From positions 1-11,429 of the forward strand of contig JALWOO010000782.1 in NCBI GenBank assembly GCA_027083485.1: a stretch of 11,429 nucleotides of DNA. Reading direction: 5' to 3'. Both the position numbers and the translations under genes were made by a program. The notes below the pieces were generated by a model, which had not been told where the DNA came from, did not search any database, and saw only the letters and a program-made list of their open reading frames with translations. This DNA is from Amylibacter sp. GTDB lineage: Bacteria > Pseudomonadota > Alphaproteobacteria > Rhodobacterales > Rhodobacteraceae. Shown in pieces: positions 1 to 6,821 of this stretch (the stretch's first letter is position 1; each line of letters begins with the position of its first letter).

Positions 1-93
1 TTCCATTTTCGAATTCGTCCAAATATCCCCGCCGGAGGCATAAGAGTTTTAATGCCTCCGGCGGGGATATTTATCGCGAATTCGAAAATGGAA
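1..93 (-). terminator. Long interrupted palindrome, likely terminator of the sseB operon
   Basis: Two nested perfect inverted repeats are visible. An inner 21-bp arm (21-41 with 52-72) closes a 10-base loop, and an outer 17-bp arm (1-17 with 77-93) encloses it, separated by a small 3/4-base internal bulge. The inner arm contains AAATATCCCCGCCGGAGGC, a type of G+C-rich hairpin followed by ATATTT that I recognise as common behind genes in Rhodobacterales. It begins 8 bases after the stop codon of the minus-strand SseB-family gene, so intrinsic termination of that operon is the simplest role. The outer arm touches base 1, so the palindrome may extend beyond the window. No long U-tract is present. 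Confidence 0.75.
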
Positions 94-100
94 AACACAC

Positions 101-886
101 TCACTTGAGGATTGGCGGTTTTTCCGGATCACTTCCCGGGGCTTTGGGGGCAGCAGGTTCCTTTGGCTCTGGAAGCTGCGGCAGATCAAGGCGCAGGGTC
201 ACATTGTCAAATTGTTCCAGAACGGAATCACCGCTGTTCAGGAACACCACATCCACGGCGGCATCTTTGTCGCCGGTAAAGGAAACCGCTTCGCCAATGG
301 CCGCGGCCATTTGGGGCTGGGCCTCCTCTGGCGCATCGACAAAGGCCAGAATGGGGGTGCGGGGGCGGCTGTCGTATTCCATTTCACCCAGATAGGCCCG
401 TTTGGCCATTCCAATCATCGCCGCCAGCTTGGCATCGATCGCACCGACCAGGCGTTCGGACATGTTGACCGGCGGATGAAGCGCCACGGGGCGGGCCTCT
501 TGCCGGTCAACATTCTGGCCGAGCATCCCCGAAAGCCAATCCACGGCTTCTGCGGGAATCAGGATGGCTGACGGGGCCACAGCCATGTTAAAAGCCAAGC
601 CAATGCCCTGCCCGGCAAACATCTCGACGATCTTGCGACCGGACATGGCGGCATAGGCGGTGGGTTCTTTGGTAAACTCGCCCATGCGTCCTTGCGTATC
701 AAACACCAGCGCATAGGTGATTCCCTCAAGCGGCAGAAACAGCGGTTTCAGCGTGTCGCCTTCGGGTTCTTCTTCCAGCGCCATATAGAGTTGCGAGCTA
801 ATCAAACGCTCGTAGAATTTCAGGCGGGCGGCCTCGTCATCGGGGTTTTCCTGCATGACCGCATGGGCCTGATCCAGAATCGTCAT
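101..886 (-). CDS. SseB-family protein
   Basis: This 261-residue soluble protein resembles the SseB N-terminal domain family. The conserved core spans roughly residues 45-120: a LFLPLEG strand, a VFDTQGRMGEF segment, then GQGIGLAFNM and APSAILIP before VDWL, the usual order for Rhodobacterales members. The C-terminus (about 235-261) is rich in Pro, Glu and Lys and is probably disordered. Enteric SseB was named for a role in serine sensitivity, but the biochemical role of this family is not settled, so no reaction is claimed. The ATG is supported by AAAGGA (895-900) at 8-base spacing, which lies inside the last codons of the upstream glycosylase gene. The 4-base gap between the two genes suggests translational coupling. 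A large hairpin follows the stop. Confidence 0.88.
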   Translation of the reverse strand: MTILDQAHAVMQENPDDEAARLKFYERLISSQLYMALEEEPEGDTLKPLFLPLEGITYALVFDTQGRMGEFTKEPTAYAAMSGRKIVEMFAGQGIGLAFNMAVAPSAILIPAEAVDWLSGMLGQNVDRQEARPVALHPPVNMSERLVGAIDAKLAAMIGMAKRAYLGEMEYDSRPRTPILAFVDAPEEAQPQMAAAIGEAVSFTGDKDAAVDVVFLNSGDSVLEQFDNVTLRLDLPQLPEPKEPAAPKAPGSDPEKPPILK

Positions 887-890
887 CGTG

Positions 891-1493
891 TCATTCCTTT
901 AGTATCTTGTGCACCCGCGCACGCAGGGCTGGCAGCAATTCCGCCGCAAACCACGGGTTTTTCTTGAGCCAAGCCGTATTGCGCCAGGACGGATGAGGCA
1001 AGGGGGTAACGGTGGGCCAATGGTCGCGCCATGCGGCAACGGTATTGGTAACATTGGCCGTTTTCAGGTGCCATTTTTGCGCATATCCGCCCACCAGCAA
1101 GGTCAGACGTCGGGATTCATGCTGCGCCAGCGCCTGTGCCTGCCATGTCTGCGCACAGATTGGCGGCGGCGGCAAATCGGCCCCTTTGCTGCTATAGCCC
1201 GGAAAACAAAAGGCCATGGGCAGGATGGCAAACTTGCGCCGGTCAAAAAACGTCTCCTGATCTACGCCCAGCCAATCGCGCAGGCGGTCACCGGAAGGAT
1301 CGGTAAAGGGGCGGCCACTCTCGTGCACCCGCGCGCCCGGGGCCTGACCGATGATCAGAATCGGGGCCGCTTTGGACAGCCAGACCACGGGGCGCGGTTG
1401 ATGCGCCGTAGCGGTCCTGGCAAAGCGGGCAGCACAGAGCCGGCAAGCCCTTATTTCGCGGGTTAGCTGTTCCATTTCAACAGCATAGAGCAT
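891..1493 (-). CDS. Uracil-DNA glycosylase family protein, probable [4Fe-4S] type
   Basis: The 200 residues match the uracil-DNA glycosylase superfamily (COG1573-like), which removes uracil or related damaged bases from DNA in base-excision repair. Motif 1 is GQAPG at 49-53, followed by a GRPFTDPSGDRLRDWLG segment. The C-terminal HPS motif is at 167-169 within PHPSWRN. Cysteines at 17, 20, 96 and 113 have the CxxC then C-x16-C layout of the iron-sulphur family 4/5 enzymes, so a [4Fe-4S] cluster is likely. Family 4 usually has GEAPG, so the Gln at position 50 marks a different subgroup and the base specificity is uncertain. The first ATG is preferred because AGG (1501-1503) precedes it by 7 bases; Met7 has no such site. 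It is divergent from the ArsR gene and coupled to the downstream SseB gene. Confidence 0.85.
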   Translation of the reverse strand: MLYAVEMEQLTREIRACRLCAARFARTATAHQPRPVVWLSKAAPILIIGQAPGARVHESGRPFTDPSGDRLRDWLGVDQETFFDRRKFAILPMAFCFPGYSSKGADLPPPPICAQTWQAQALAQHESRRLTLLVGGYAQKWHLKTANVTNTVAAWRDHWPTVTPLPHPSWRNTAWLKKNPWFAAELLPALRARVHKILKE

Positions 1494-1517
1494 GGATTTA
1501 CCTGCGGCAAACAGGTT

Positions 1518-1555
1518 GCTTGACTTTACTTCGATAAAGTTAGAAATATAGTTAT
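1518..1555 (+). promoter_or_regulatory. Probable promoter and ArsR operator dyad between divergent genes
   Basis: The 62-base divergent intergenic region contains TTGACT (1520-1525), a plausible -35 element, with A+T-rich sequence about 17-19 bases downstream (GAAATA/AAATAT) as a weak -10. A dyad, ACTTTA (1523-1528) and TAAAGT (1535-1540) around CTTCGA, overlaps the -35. A self-binding site for the adjacent ArsR repressor would be expected here, and the same dyad lies in the leader of the minus-strand glycosylase operon. The operator role is an inference from position and symmetry. Confidence 0.45.
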
Positions 1556-1894
1556 ATGAAACATGCAGCCCCGAAAAACCTGTCCGTAGAGGATGCCGCC
1601 CAGGCCTTTGCCGCGCTTGGCTCCGAACAACGCCTTGGCGTTTTGCAAACGCTTGTGCGTGGCGGGCCGCAGGGGTTGAGCATCGGCGAATTGGGCGAAC
1701 GCTCGGGCATCACCGGCTCCACCCTGACCCACCATTTGCGATTTCTGACCCATGCGGGGCTGGTAACACAGGTCAAGCGCGGACGTTCTACCATCTGTGC
1801 CGCCGTGGCCTATGACATGGCCGAGGCACTTTCATCCTACCTGTTGCGCCACTGTTGCGCCGACACCGATCACAGCGAGCATAATCATGACTGA
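1556..1894 (+). CDS. ArsR/SmtB-family metalloregulatory repressor
   Basis: The 112-residue winged helix-turn-helix protein has the ArsR-family layout. An AFAALGSEQRLGVLQTL helix occupies about 17-33, the recognition helix lies at 54-64 (GSTLTHHLRFL), and a short basic wing follows at about 71-80. These repressors dissociate from DNA on binding a metal or metalloid. The classical CVC motif in the DNA-binding helix is absent; instead Cys81 and a C-terminal cluster, Cys100, Cys101 with His99, 106, 109 and 111, could form the inducer site. The gene overlaps the following permease gene by 8 bases, so the two form an operon and the repressor probably controls it. No Shine-Dalgarno sequence is visible before the ATG, so it may be leaderless or weakly translated. 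The actual inducer cannot be read from sequence. Confidence 0.9.
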   Translation: MKHAAPKNLSVEDAAQAFAALGSEQRLGVLQTLVRGGPQGLSIGELGERSGITGSTLTHHLRFLTHAGLVTQVKRGRSTICAAVAYDMAEALSSYLLRHCCADTDHSEHNHD

Positions 1895-2933
1895 CCACAC
1901 CGCCCATAGCCATAGCCACGGCAAAAAAGGGTTCCGACTGGACAGGGTTCTAAGCGCAACTGCCGTAATGTTACTGGTGGTCGGGATTTTGGCTCCGGCG
2001 CAACTGGGCAGCCTTGTCATGGATGTTCTGGGCGCGCTTTCGCGCACCGGCCTTTTCATTGCCTTTGCGGTTTTTCTTGTGGCCTGGCTCAAGGCAACCG
2101 GCGCAGAGGGGCTTGTCTCGCGCGCCTTTACCGGCAATCCGGTGCGCATGGTTTTTCTGGCGGCGGCCGTTGGCGGGCTGGCCCCGTTTTGTGCTTGCGA
2201 GGTCATTCCCTTTATCGCGGCTTTGCTGGCGATGGGGGTGCCTTTGTCGGCCGTGATGGCGTTTTGGCTGGCCTCGCCAATCATTGATCCGCCGATGTTT
2301 GTAATTACTATGAGCGCGCTGGGGCTGGATTTTGCCATTGCCAAAACCGTACTGGCGGTCAGCATCGGGCTGTTTGGCGGCTTTGGCATGATGATGCTGG
2401 AACGCCTGCCTGCCTTTGCCGATCCGCTGCGCACCAAAGCCGCACCAAGCTGTTCCAGCGGCTGTTGTTCCAGCAACAAGACACCGTTCAGCGACAAGCC
2501 GGTCTGGACCTTCTGGAAGGACAGCAACCGCATGAAAACATTCACGAAAACCATTCGCGAAAACACGTTTTTCCTGCTGAAATGGATGACATTTGCCTAT
2601 ACGATCCAGATGGTTATGGCCCGTTTTATGCCGTCTGACTGGATTGTGAATGTTTTGGGCGGCAGTGGTTTCAAACCGATTTTTCTGGGGGCCCTGGTCG
2701 GGGCACCGGCCTATCTGAACGGGTATGCAGCCGCCCCGCTGGTGGCCGGATTGCTGGAACAGGGCATGTCACAGGGGGCGGCGATGAGCTTTGTCATGGC
2801 CGGTTCTGTGGTCTGCATTCCCTCTGCCGTGGCCGTTTGGGCGCTGGTGAAACCCCGGATTTTTACCGCCTATGTGGGGTTTGCTTTTGTCGGGGCACTG
2901 CTCTCTGGCCTGATCTGGGCTGCGGTTTCATAG
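1887..2933 (+). CDS. ArsP-type permease (DUF318 family)
   Basis: This integral inner-membrane protein of 348 residues belongs to the ArsP_1/DUF318 permease family, some members of which export trivalent organoarsenicals. The hallmark APFCACEVIP motif is at 99-108 (Cys102, Cys104), followed by the conserved ASPIIDPP segment at 129-136. The second half repeats the architecture, with GAPAYLNGYAAAP at 272-284 and a VVCIPS segment around Cys310. About eight hydrophobic helices are apparent. The N-terminus is His-rich (His4, 7, 9 and 11), and a central cytoplasmic-type loop holds Cys189, 193 and 194, both suggesting metal binding. The start was placed at the ATG overlapping the ArsR stop (ATGACTGA), because an upstream extension would only read through the repressor gene. 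The real substrate (arsenical or another soft metal) is an inference. Confidence 0.85.
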   Translation: MTDHTAHSHSHGKKGFRLDRVLSATAVMLLVVGILAPAQLGSLVMDVLGALSRTGLFIAFAVFLVAWLKATGAEGLVSRAFTGNPVRMVFLAAAVGGLAPFCACEVIPFIAALLAMGVPLSAVMAFWLASPIIDPPMFVITMSALGLDFAIAKTVLAVSIGLFGGFGMMMLERLPAFADPLRTKAAPSCSSGCCSSNKTPFSDKPVWTFWKDSNRMKTFTKTIRENTFFLLKWMTFAYTIQMVMARFMPSDWIVNVLGGSGFKPIFLGALVGAPAYLNGYAAAPLVAGLLEQGMSQGAAMSFVMAGSVVCIPSAVAVWALVKPRIFTAYVGFAFVGALLSGLIWAAVS

Positions 2934-4706
2934 GGGCCAGAAAAACGGAATCAGCAGGCTGGCAAGCAACCCCACGGTCAGGTTCAGAGGGATGCCGATT
3001 TTCATAAAATCGGTAAAGGAATACCCCCCCGGCCCGTAAACAAGCGTGTTGGTCTGATAGCCGATCGGGGTTGCAAAACTGGCGCTGGCGGCCACCATAA
3101 CCGCCACCACCAGCGGGCGCGGATCAAGCCCGAGGCTCCCTGCCAGCGCAATCGCGATCGGCGTAACGACCACGGCCACCGCGTTATTGGAGACCAGTTC
3201 CGTCATCACGGAGGTCAGCAAATAAATCGCCCAAACCACCAGAAACGGCGGCAGCCCAAGCAGATAAGGGGCAACCGCATGCGCCAGCAACGCCACCGCG
3301 CCGGATTCCTGCAAGGCGGCCCCGATGGCCAGCATGGAAAAAATCAGCACCAAAAGGCGACCATCCACAGAGGCAAAGGCCTCCTCTGCATCAATGGCGC
3401 GACTGGTCAGCACCAGCGCAACCGCCACCAGCCCCAGTGCAAAAATCGGGGCGATGCCAAGAGCCGAGAGCAGCACAACCCCCGCCAATGTGGCAATCAC
3501 CAGCGGGGCGAAATGGCGGCGAAAGGGGCGGGCTTCAGGTTTTGACAGGTTAATCAGGTTCATATCATTGGCCATGTTCTGAATGTCTGCCGGCGCGCCT
3601 TCCAGCAACAAAGTATCCCCCACGCGCACCACAATATCCCCCAGATCCGTTCCCAAATTCTGGTTTCGCCGATGCACCGCCAGCGGATAAACCCCATAGC
3701 GGCGGCGCAGGTGTAGCCCCCGTAAGGACCGGCCCACCATGCGGCACCCCGGGGAAATCAGAGCCTCGACCATGGTAGTTTCCCTTGAGCCGAGCTTGTC
3801 CGCCAGCACCACATCCTTGCTGTCCTTCAAGCCCAGCAATTCGGTAATGCGGGTGCGCAACACCACGCGATCCCCTGCGGCAAGCGTTACTTTCGGGAAC
3901 TGGAAGCGCAGGGTTTCATCTCCGCGCACCACGTCGATCACCCGCCCGCCATCGCGTTTAAAGGCCTCTACCGCAAAGGGGTTTTGGCCGATCAAACCGG
4001 AGTTTTCAGGGATTGCCACCTCTGTGAAAAATCGCATCGTGGTTTTATCGTGCAGCATTTCCGCCATATTCTGGCGCTCTGGTAACAGGCGCGGGGCCAC
4101 AACGGCCAGATAAGCCGTGCCGTATATGGCCAGTAACACCGCCAGCGGCGTCACTTCGAACAAGGTAAAAGGCGCAAGGCCCGCAGAGCGCGCAACCCCG
4201 TCCACCAACAGGTTTGTTGACGTCCCGATCAGGGTCAGCATACCGCCAAAAATCGCCATATAACTCAACGGGATCAAGAGCTTGGAGGCGGGAACCCCCA
4301 GCATCCTTGCCATTTGGATGACCACGGGAATCAGCACCACCACCACTGGCGTATTGTTCATAAAGGCCGACGCCAGAAGCGTGAAAACGCCCACCCCTGC
4401 CAGCACGGTTTTAGGCTTCTTGCGGCCATGTTTTTCAACCCAGCCAGACAAGCGCGACAAAGCCCCGGTCCGCACAAGTGCCCCTGACAGGATGAACATC
4501 GCCGCGATCGTCCAGGGGGCCGGATTGGAAAACACCGCCAGGGCTTTTTCATAGGGTAAAACCCCCGTTAACAGCAGAAAAGCCGCACCGGAGAGCGCAA
4601 TAACTTCGGTGGGATAGGCCTCGCGGATGAATAGGGAAAACATACCCGCTACGGTAAAAATCGCGATGAAAGCAAACCAGCCTTCGGGAATCAGCGTGCC
4701 CAGCAT
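2928..4706 (-). CDS. SLC13-family anion permease with two RCK-C domains
   Basis: The 592-residue membrane protein has the complete DASS/SLC13 layout. An N-terminal hydrophobic half contains MNNTP (116-120) and GTSTNL (161-166). A soluble insert with two TrkA/RCK-C-type domains follows (about 222-298 and 308-385). The C-terminal hydrophobic half has SNNAV (506-510) and TPIGYQTN (546-553). The paired NxxP/GTSTN-like motifs form the substrate and cation sites in this family, whose members move sulfate, dicarboxylates or other anions with sodium. RCK-C-containing bacterial members are often annotated as sulfate or generic anion permeases, so the substrate is left open. AGGGG (4714-4718) precedes the ATG by 7 bases. 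Its last codons overlap the stop of the opposing ArsP-type permease by 6 bases. It follows YmdB on the same strand after 59 bases. Confidence 0.9.
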   Translation of the reverse strand: MLGTLIPEGWFAFIAIFTVAGMFSLFIREAYPTEVIALSGAAFLLLTGVLPYEKALAVFSNPAPWTIAAMFILSGALVRTGALSRLSGWVEKHGRKKPKTVLAGVGVFTLLASAFMNNTPVVVVLIPVVIQMARMLGVPASKLLIPLSYMAIFGGMLTLIGTSTNLLVDGVARSAGLAPFTLFEVTPLAVLLAIYGTAYLAVVAPRLLPERQNMAEMLHDKTTMRFFTEVAIPENSGLIGQNPFAVEAFKRDGGRVIDVVRGDETLRFQFPKVTLAAGDRVVLRTRITELLGLKDSKDVVLADKLGSRETTMVEALISPGCRMVGRSLRGLHLRRRYGVYPLAVHRRNQNLGTDLGDIVVRVGDTLLLEGAPADIQNMANDMNLINLSKPEARPFRRHFAPLVIATLAGVVLLSALGIAPIFALGLVAVALVLTSRAIDAEEAFASVDGRLLVLIFSMLAIGAALQESGAVALLAHAVAPYLLGLPPFLVVWAIYLLTSVMTELVSNNAVAVVVTPIAIALAGSLGLDPRPLVVAVMVAASASFATPIGYQTNTLVYGPGGYSFTDFMKIGIPLNLTVGLLASLLIPFFWPL

Positions 4707-4765
4707 TCAATAGCCCCTATGGTTGTTTGGGACAGTTTGACGCATGCCTTGCGGTGGCTCAAGCC

Positions 4766-5581
4766 CTAAGAGGGGATTTGTTGGGCCAATTTTCCGCCAA
4801 AACGCACGGGTTCACAACGCAGCGCGGCACCGGTTTTGTCATCGGTTTCCACAAATACCCCGCTAAGCGTTGCCTCGCCCTTGGCCGGGGTAAACCGCTC
4901 TTTCGGCATCTGGGTAACAAAGCGGCGCAGTGGTTCTGCTTTTTCCATGCCGATCACGCTGTTATAATCCCCACACATGCCCGCATCCGATTGGAATCCG
5001 GTCCCTTTGGCCAAAATCATCGTATCCGCCGTGGGCACATGGGTGTGCGTGCCCACCACCAGCGAGGCCCGCCCGTCAAGCCAATGCCCCATGGCCATTT
5101 TTTCCGATGTCGCCTCGCAGTGGAAATCCACAACAACCGCATTGGCCATGCCGCCACGCGGGGCCAGTTTCAACGCCTGATCCAGTGCCGAAAACGGGTC
5201 GTCAAAGGGGCGTTTCATAAATACTTGGCCTAGCGCCTGCGCCACAAACACCTTGCGCCCGTTCGTGGCGGTGAACATACGTGCGCCTTTGCCAGGGGCT
5301 GTCGGGGCAAAATTCAGCGGGCGAATGATGCGCGGTTCATGCTGGATGAATTGCAACATGTCTTTCTGGTCAAAAGCATGGTCGCCCAGCGTGACGCAAT
5401 CGGCACCGGCCTCCAGCAGCAATTTCGCGTGGGCACCGGAAAGCCCCATGCCATTCGAGGCATTTTCCCCGTTGACCACGATAAAATCCAACCGCCAATC
5501 CTTGCGCATGGATGGTAGCTTCTCGGTAATTGCCCGACGCCCCGCGCGGCCCATTACATCGCCTAAAAAAAGAATTCTCAT
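4766..5581 (-). CDS. YmdB-type calcineurin-like metallophosphoesterase
   Basis: The protein of 271 residues matches the TIGR00282/YmdB family; Bacillus YmdB is a cyclic-nucleotide phosphodiesterase that affects biofilm and sporulation decisions. Likely metal ligands are visible in order: Asp8 in GDVMG, Glu39-Asn40 in NGEN, Asp67-His68 in GDHAFD, His154 in DFHCE, and His179 and His181 in GTHTH. The usual asparagine of the GNH motif is Asp67 here. The frame is open up to 5644, but the extra 21 residues are not family-like, so the start is set at MRILFLGD; an AGGAT lies about 11 bases upstream. It follows the cyclo-ligase gene after 67 bases, a common pairing in alphaproteobacteria, and is probably cotranscribed with it. 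The physiological substrate here is unknown. Confidence 0.88.
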   Translation of the reverse strand: MRILFLGDVMGRAGRRAITEKLPSMRKDWRLDFIVVNGENASNGMGLSGAHAKLLLEAGADCVTLGDHAFDQKDMLQFIQHEPRIIRPLNFAPTAPGKGARMFTATNGRKVFVAQALGQVFMKRPFDDPFSALDQALKLAPRGGMANAVVVDFHCEATSEKMAMGHWLDGRASLVVGTHTHVPTADTMILAKGTGFQSDAGMCGDYNSVIGMEKAEPLRRFVTQMPKERFTPAKGEATLSGVFVETDDKTGAALRCEPVRFGGKLAQQIPS

Positions 5582-5648
5582 GGCGCGGGCATATCCTGCC
5601 CCTGCCCTGCCCGTCAAGCGCTGCTGTTGGCCCAAAGCAACCACAGCT

Positions 5649-6215
5649 CTAGCAGATAATAACGCCTGCCTCGGTCACGATTGCATCCAGCTGGTGATCC
5701 GTTTCATTGCGCGGCACCTTAGGCACCTGTTGTGCGCTATAGGCAAATCCCAAACCGACTATTTCTTTTTGTCCTCCCAGCTGTTCAAAACTACGGTCAT
5801 AAAACCCCCCGCCATAGCCCAGACGGTAACACTGTTCATCAAAAGCCAGCAGCGGCGTCACCAGAATATCCGGCAGCAGGAATTCACCTGCCGCAGGGAC
5901 CAAAGCACCGAACGGCCCATCAACCATCACGGTTTCCGGCGTCCATTCACGAAACAGGAGCGGTAGTGCATCGCCCTGTATGACCGGCACACAGATACGT
6001 TTCCCCTGCCCGTGCAGAATCGTCATGGTTGCCAGCGGGCTAACCTCTGTACGGATCGGCATATAGGCCGAAATAATCCGGGCATCCCGATACAGCGCCA
6101 GCTGCCTCAGCAGGTTCCGATTCGCAGCTTCATCCAGCCCCTGCGCATGGGCCGGTTTACGTGCGGCAAAAGCCGCCTTGCGCGCCTCTGCCTTGAGTTT
6201 TGAAATATCAGTCAT
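5649..6215 (-). CDS. 5-formyltetrahydrofolate cyclo-ligase
   Basis: This cytoplasmic enzyme of 188 residues converts 5-formyltetrahydrofolate to 5,10-methenyltetrahydrofolate using ATP, recovering folate from a storage or inhibitory form. The N-terminal basic helix (KLKAEARKAAFAARK) is typical. The substrate and nucleotide motifs are present: SAYMPIRTEV at 49-58, TPLLAFD at 120-126, RLGYGGGFYDR at 131-141 and the terminal ETDHQLDAIVTE at 171-182. Length is normal for the family. The gene has only a weak ribosome-binding site before its ATG. A 6S RNA gene lies just upstream on the same strand, the widely conserved ssrS-ygfA arrangement in proteobacteria, so it may be transcribed by readthrough from the 6S promoter. 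Confidence 0.93.
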   Translation of the reverse strand: MTDISKLKAEARKAAFAARKPAHAQGLDEAANRNLLRQLALYRDARIISAYMPIRTEVSPLATMTILHGQGKRICVPVIQGDALPLLFREWTPETVMVDGPFGALVPAAGEFLLPDILVTPLLAFDEQCYRLGYGGGFYDRSFEQLGGQKEIVGLGFAYSAQQVPKVPRNETDHQLDAIVTEAGVIIC

Positions 6216-6240
6216 GGATTAACAGCTAGTGAACAGGCAC

Positions 6241-6271
6241 ACAAAAAACCACAAAAAACCGACATAAAAAA
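6241..6271 (-). other. Three T6 tracts between 6S RNA and cyclo-ligase gene
   Basis: On the minus strand three runs of six T follow the 6S RNA at 6266-6271, 6253-6258 and 6243-6248. The last two are a 10-base tandem duplication (ACAAAAAACC read on the plus strand). They could serve as the release site after the 6S closing stem, allowing partial termination and partial readthrough into the cyclo-ligase gene. This is seen directly as sequence; the termination role is inferred. Confidence 0.45.
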
Positions 6272-6279
6272 GGGAAAAG

Positions 6280-6457
6280 CGGCGGGCCCACAATCCAAAT
6301 CCATGGCGCAACCGTGAACGCGAGTTTATTTCCATGAGCCTGGCTAACCAGGTGGGCACCGGATACGATAGGCCAGGACCAGTCGCAGAGCCAGCTCCCT
6401 AAAGAAACTTATCGGCCGATGAAATAGGGCGTTACACGAGAAGGGCAGAACCCGCCT
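6280..6457 (-). ncRNA. ssrS: 6S RNA
   Basis: 6S RNA mimics an open promoter and binds the sigma70 RNA polymerase holoenzyme, tuning transcription in stationary phase. Four lines support it: the position directly upstream of 5-formyltetrahydrofolate cyclo-ligase on the same strand; a strong sigma70-type promoter placing the 5' end at about A6457; a length of about 178 nt; and a closing helix in which 6448-6456 pairs with 6281-6289 (GGCGGGUUC with GGGCCCGCC, two G-U pairs). The interior has further complementary segments and a long unpaired tract consistent with a central bubble, but I did not fold it. The exact 3' end is uncertain by about 10 bases. I recognise the overall look of the alphaproteobacterial form, which adds some confidence. 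Confidence 0.8.
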
Positions 6458-6463
6458 GCGGTA

Positions 6464-6492
6464 AATATAGGGGCCTAACGGAGATCTGACAA
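6464..6492 (-). promoter_or_regulatory. sigma70-type promoter of 6S RNA
   Basis: On the minus strand TTGTCA (6492-6487) is separated by exactly 17 bases from TATATT (6469-6464), near-consensus -35 and -10 elements. A purine (A6457) follows at the proper distance as start site, just before the predicted closing stem of the 6S RNA. The promoter begins 36 bases after the stop codon of the DUF6324-type gene. Confidence 0.75.
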
Positions 6493-6527
6493 GGGTCGCA
6501 AATTTGATCACATAACGGGTGGAAGAC

Positions 6528-6716
6528 CTATTTGGCCAAAACCCGCGCACCAGCCGCTGCCGCTTTGATTTCCTCGGCAATTTCATCCGCTTCTTCCGGA
6601 TGAAAATCAAGTGGCACTTCAACACCATCAGCCTCGATGTACAAACGGACCATACCTTCGGAAGTCGGGCCAATTTGTAAATTTGCCTCGATGTTGCTTT
6701 GTTTATTTATGCTCAT
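6528..6716 (-). CDS. Small DUF6324-type protein
   Basis: This 62-residue acidic protein matches my recollection of the DUF6324 family in Rhodobacteraceae, whose members share the MSINKQSNIEANLQIGP start, a MVRLYIEADGVEVPLDF strand pair and a helical EEADEIAEE tail. No function is known to me. The start is chosen at MSINKQ because GGAGG (6722-6726) lies 5 bases upstream; the frame is open further but those 24 residues lack family character. No signal peptide or membrane segment is visible. It lies just upstream of the 6S RNA promoter on the same strand and divergently from tRNA-His. The Ala-rich C-terminus (KAAAAGARVLAK) is probably a helix end. Confidence 0.8.
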   Translation of the reverse strand: MSINKQSNIEANLQIGPTSEGMVRLYIEADGVEVPLDFHPEEADEIAEEIKAAAAGARVLAK

Positions 6717-6782
6717 GAAAGCCTCCATTCCCTGAAATTCAGATTTAGAGCCAGAATGGCACAATTTCAAGCCACATCGCTC

Positions 6783-6811
6783 TTGCAATCATCCGCGCAG
6801 GACGCTAATTG
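6783..6811 (+). promoter_or_regulatory. Possible promoter of tRNA-His
   Basis: TTGCAA (6783-6788) is a fair -35 element. Downstream are GCTAAT (6804-6809) at 15-base spacing or TAATTG (6806-6811) at 17, neither a strong -10. The distance of 10-12 bases to the tRNA 5' end suits a stable-RNA promoter. Support is positional only. Confidence 0.35.
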
Positions 6812-6821
6812 CACAGCCAGT

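Noticed and set aside
1832..2566. Long minus-strand frame opposite the ArsP-type permease
   Set aside because: It is a shadow of a clearly homologous membrane protein gene; its Ser/Thr/Lys-rich composition matches no family.
6241..6260. Start of a tandem-repeat or CRISPR-like array
   Set aside because: Only two adjacent 10-base copies exist, without spacers.
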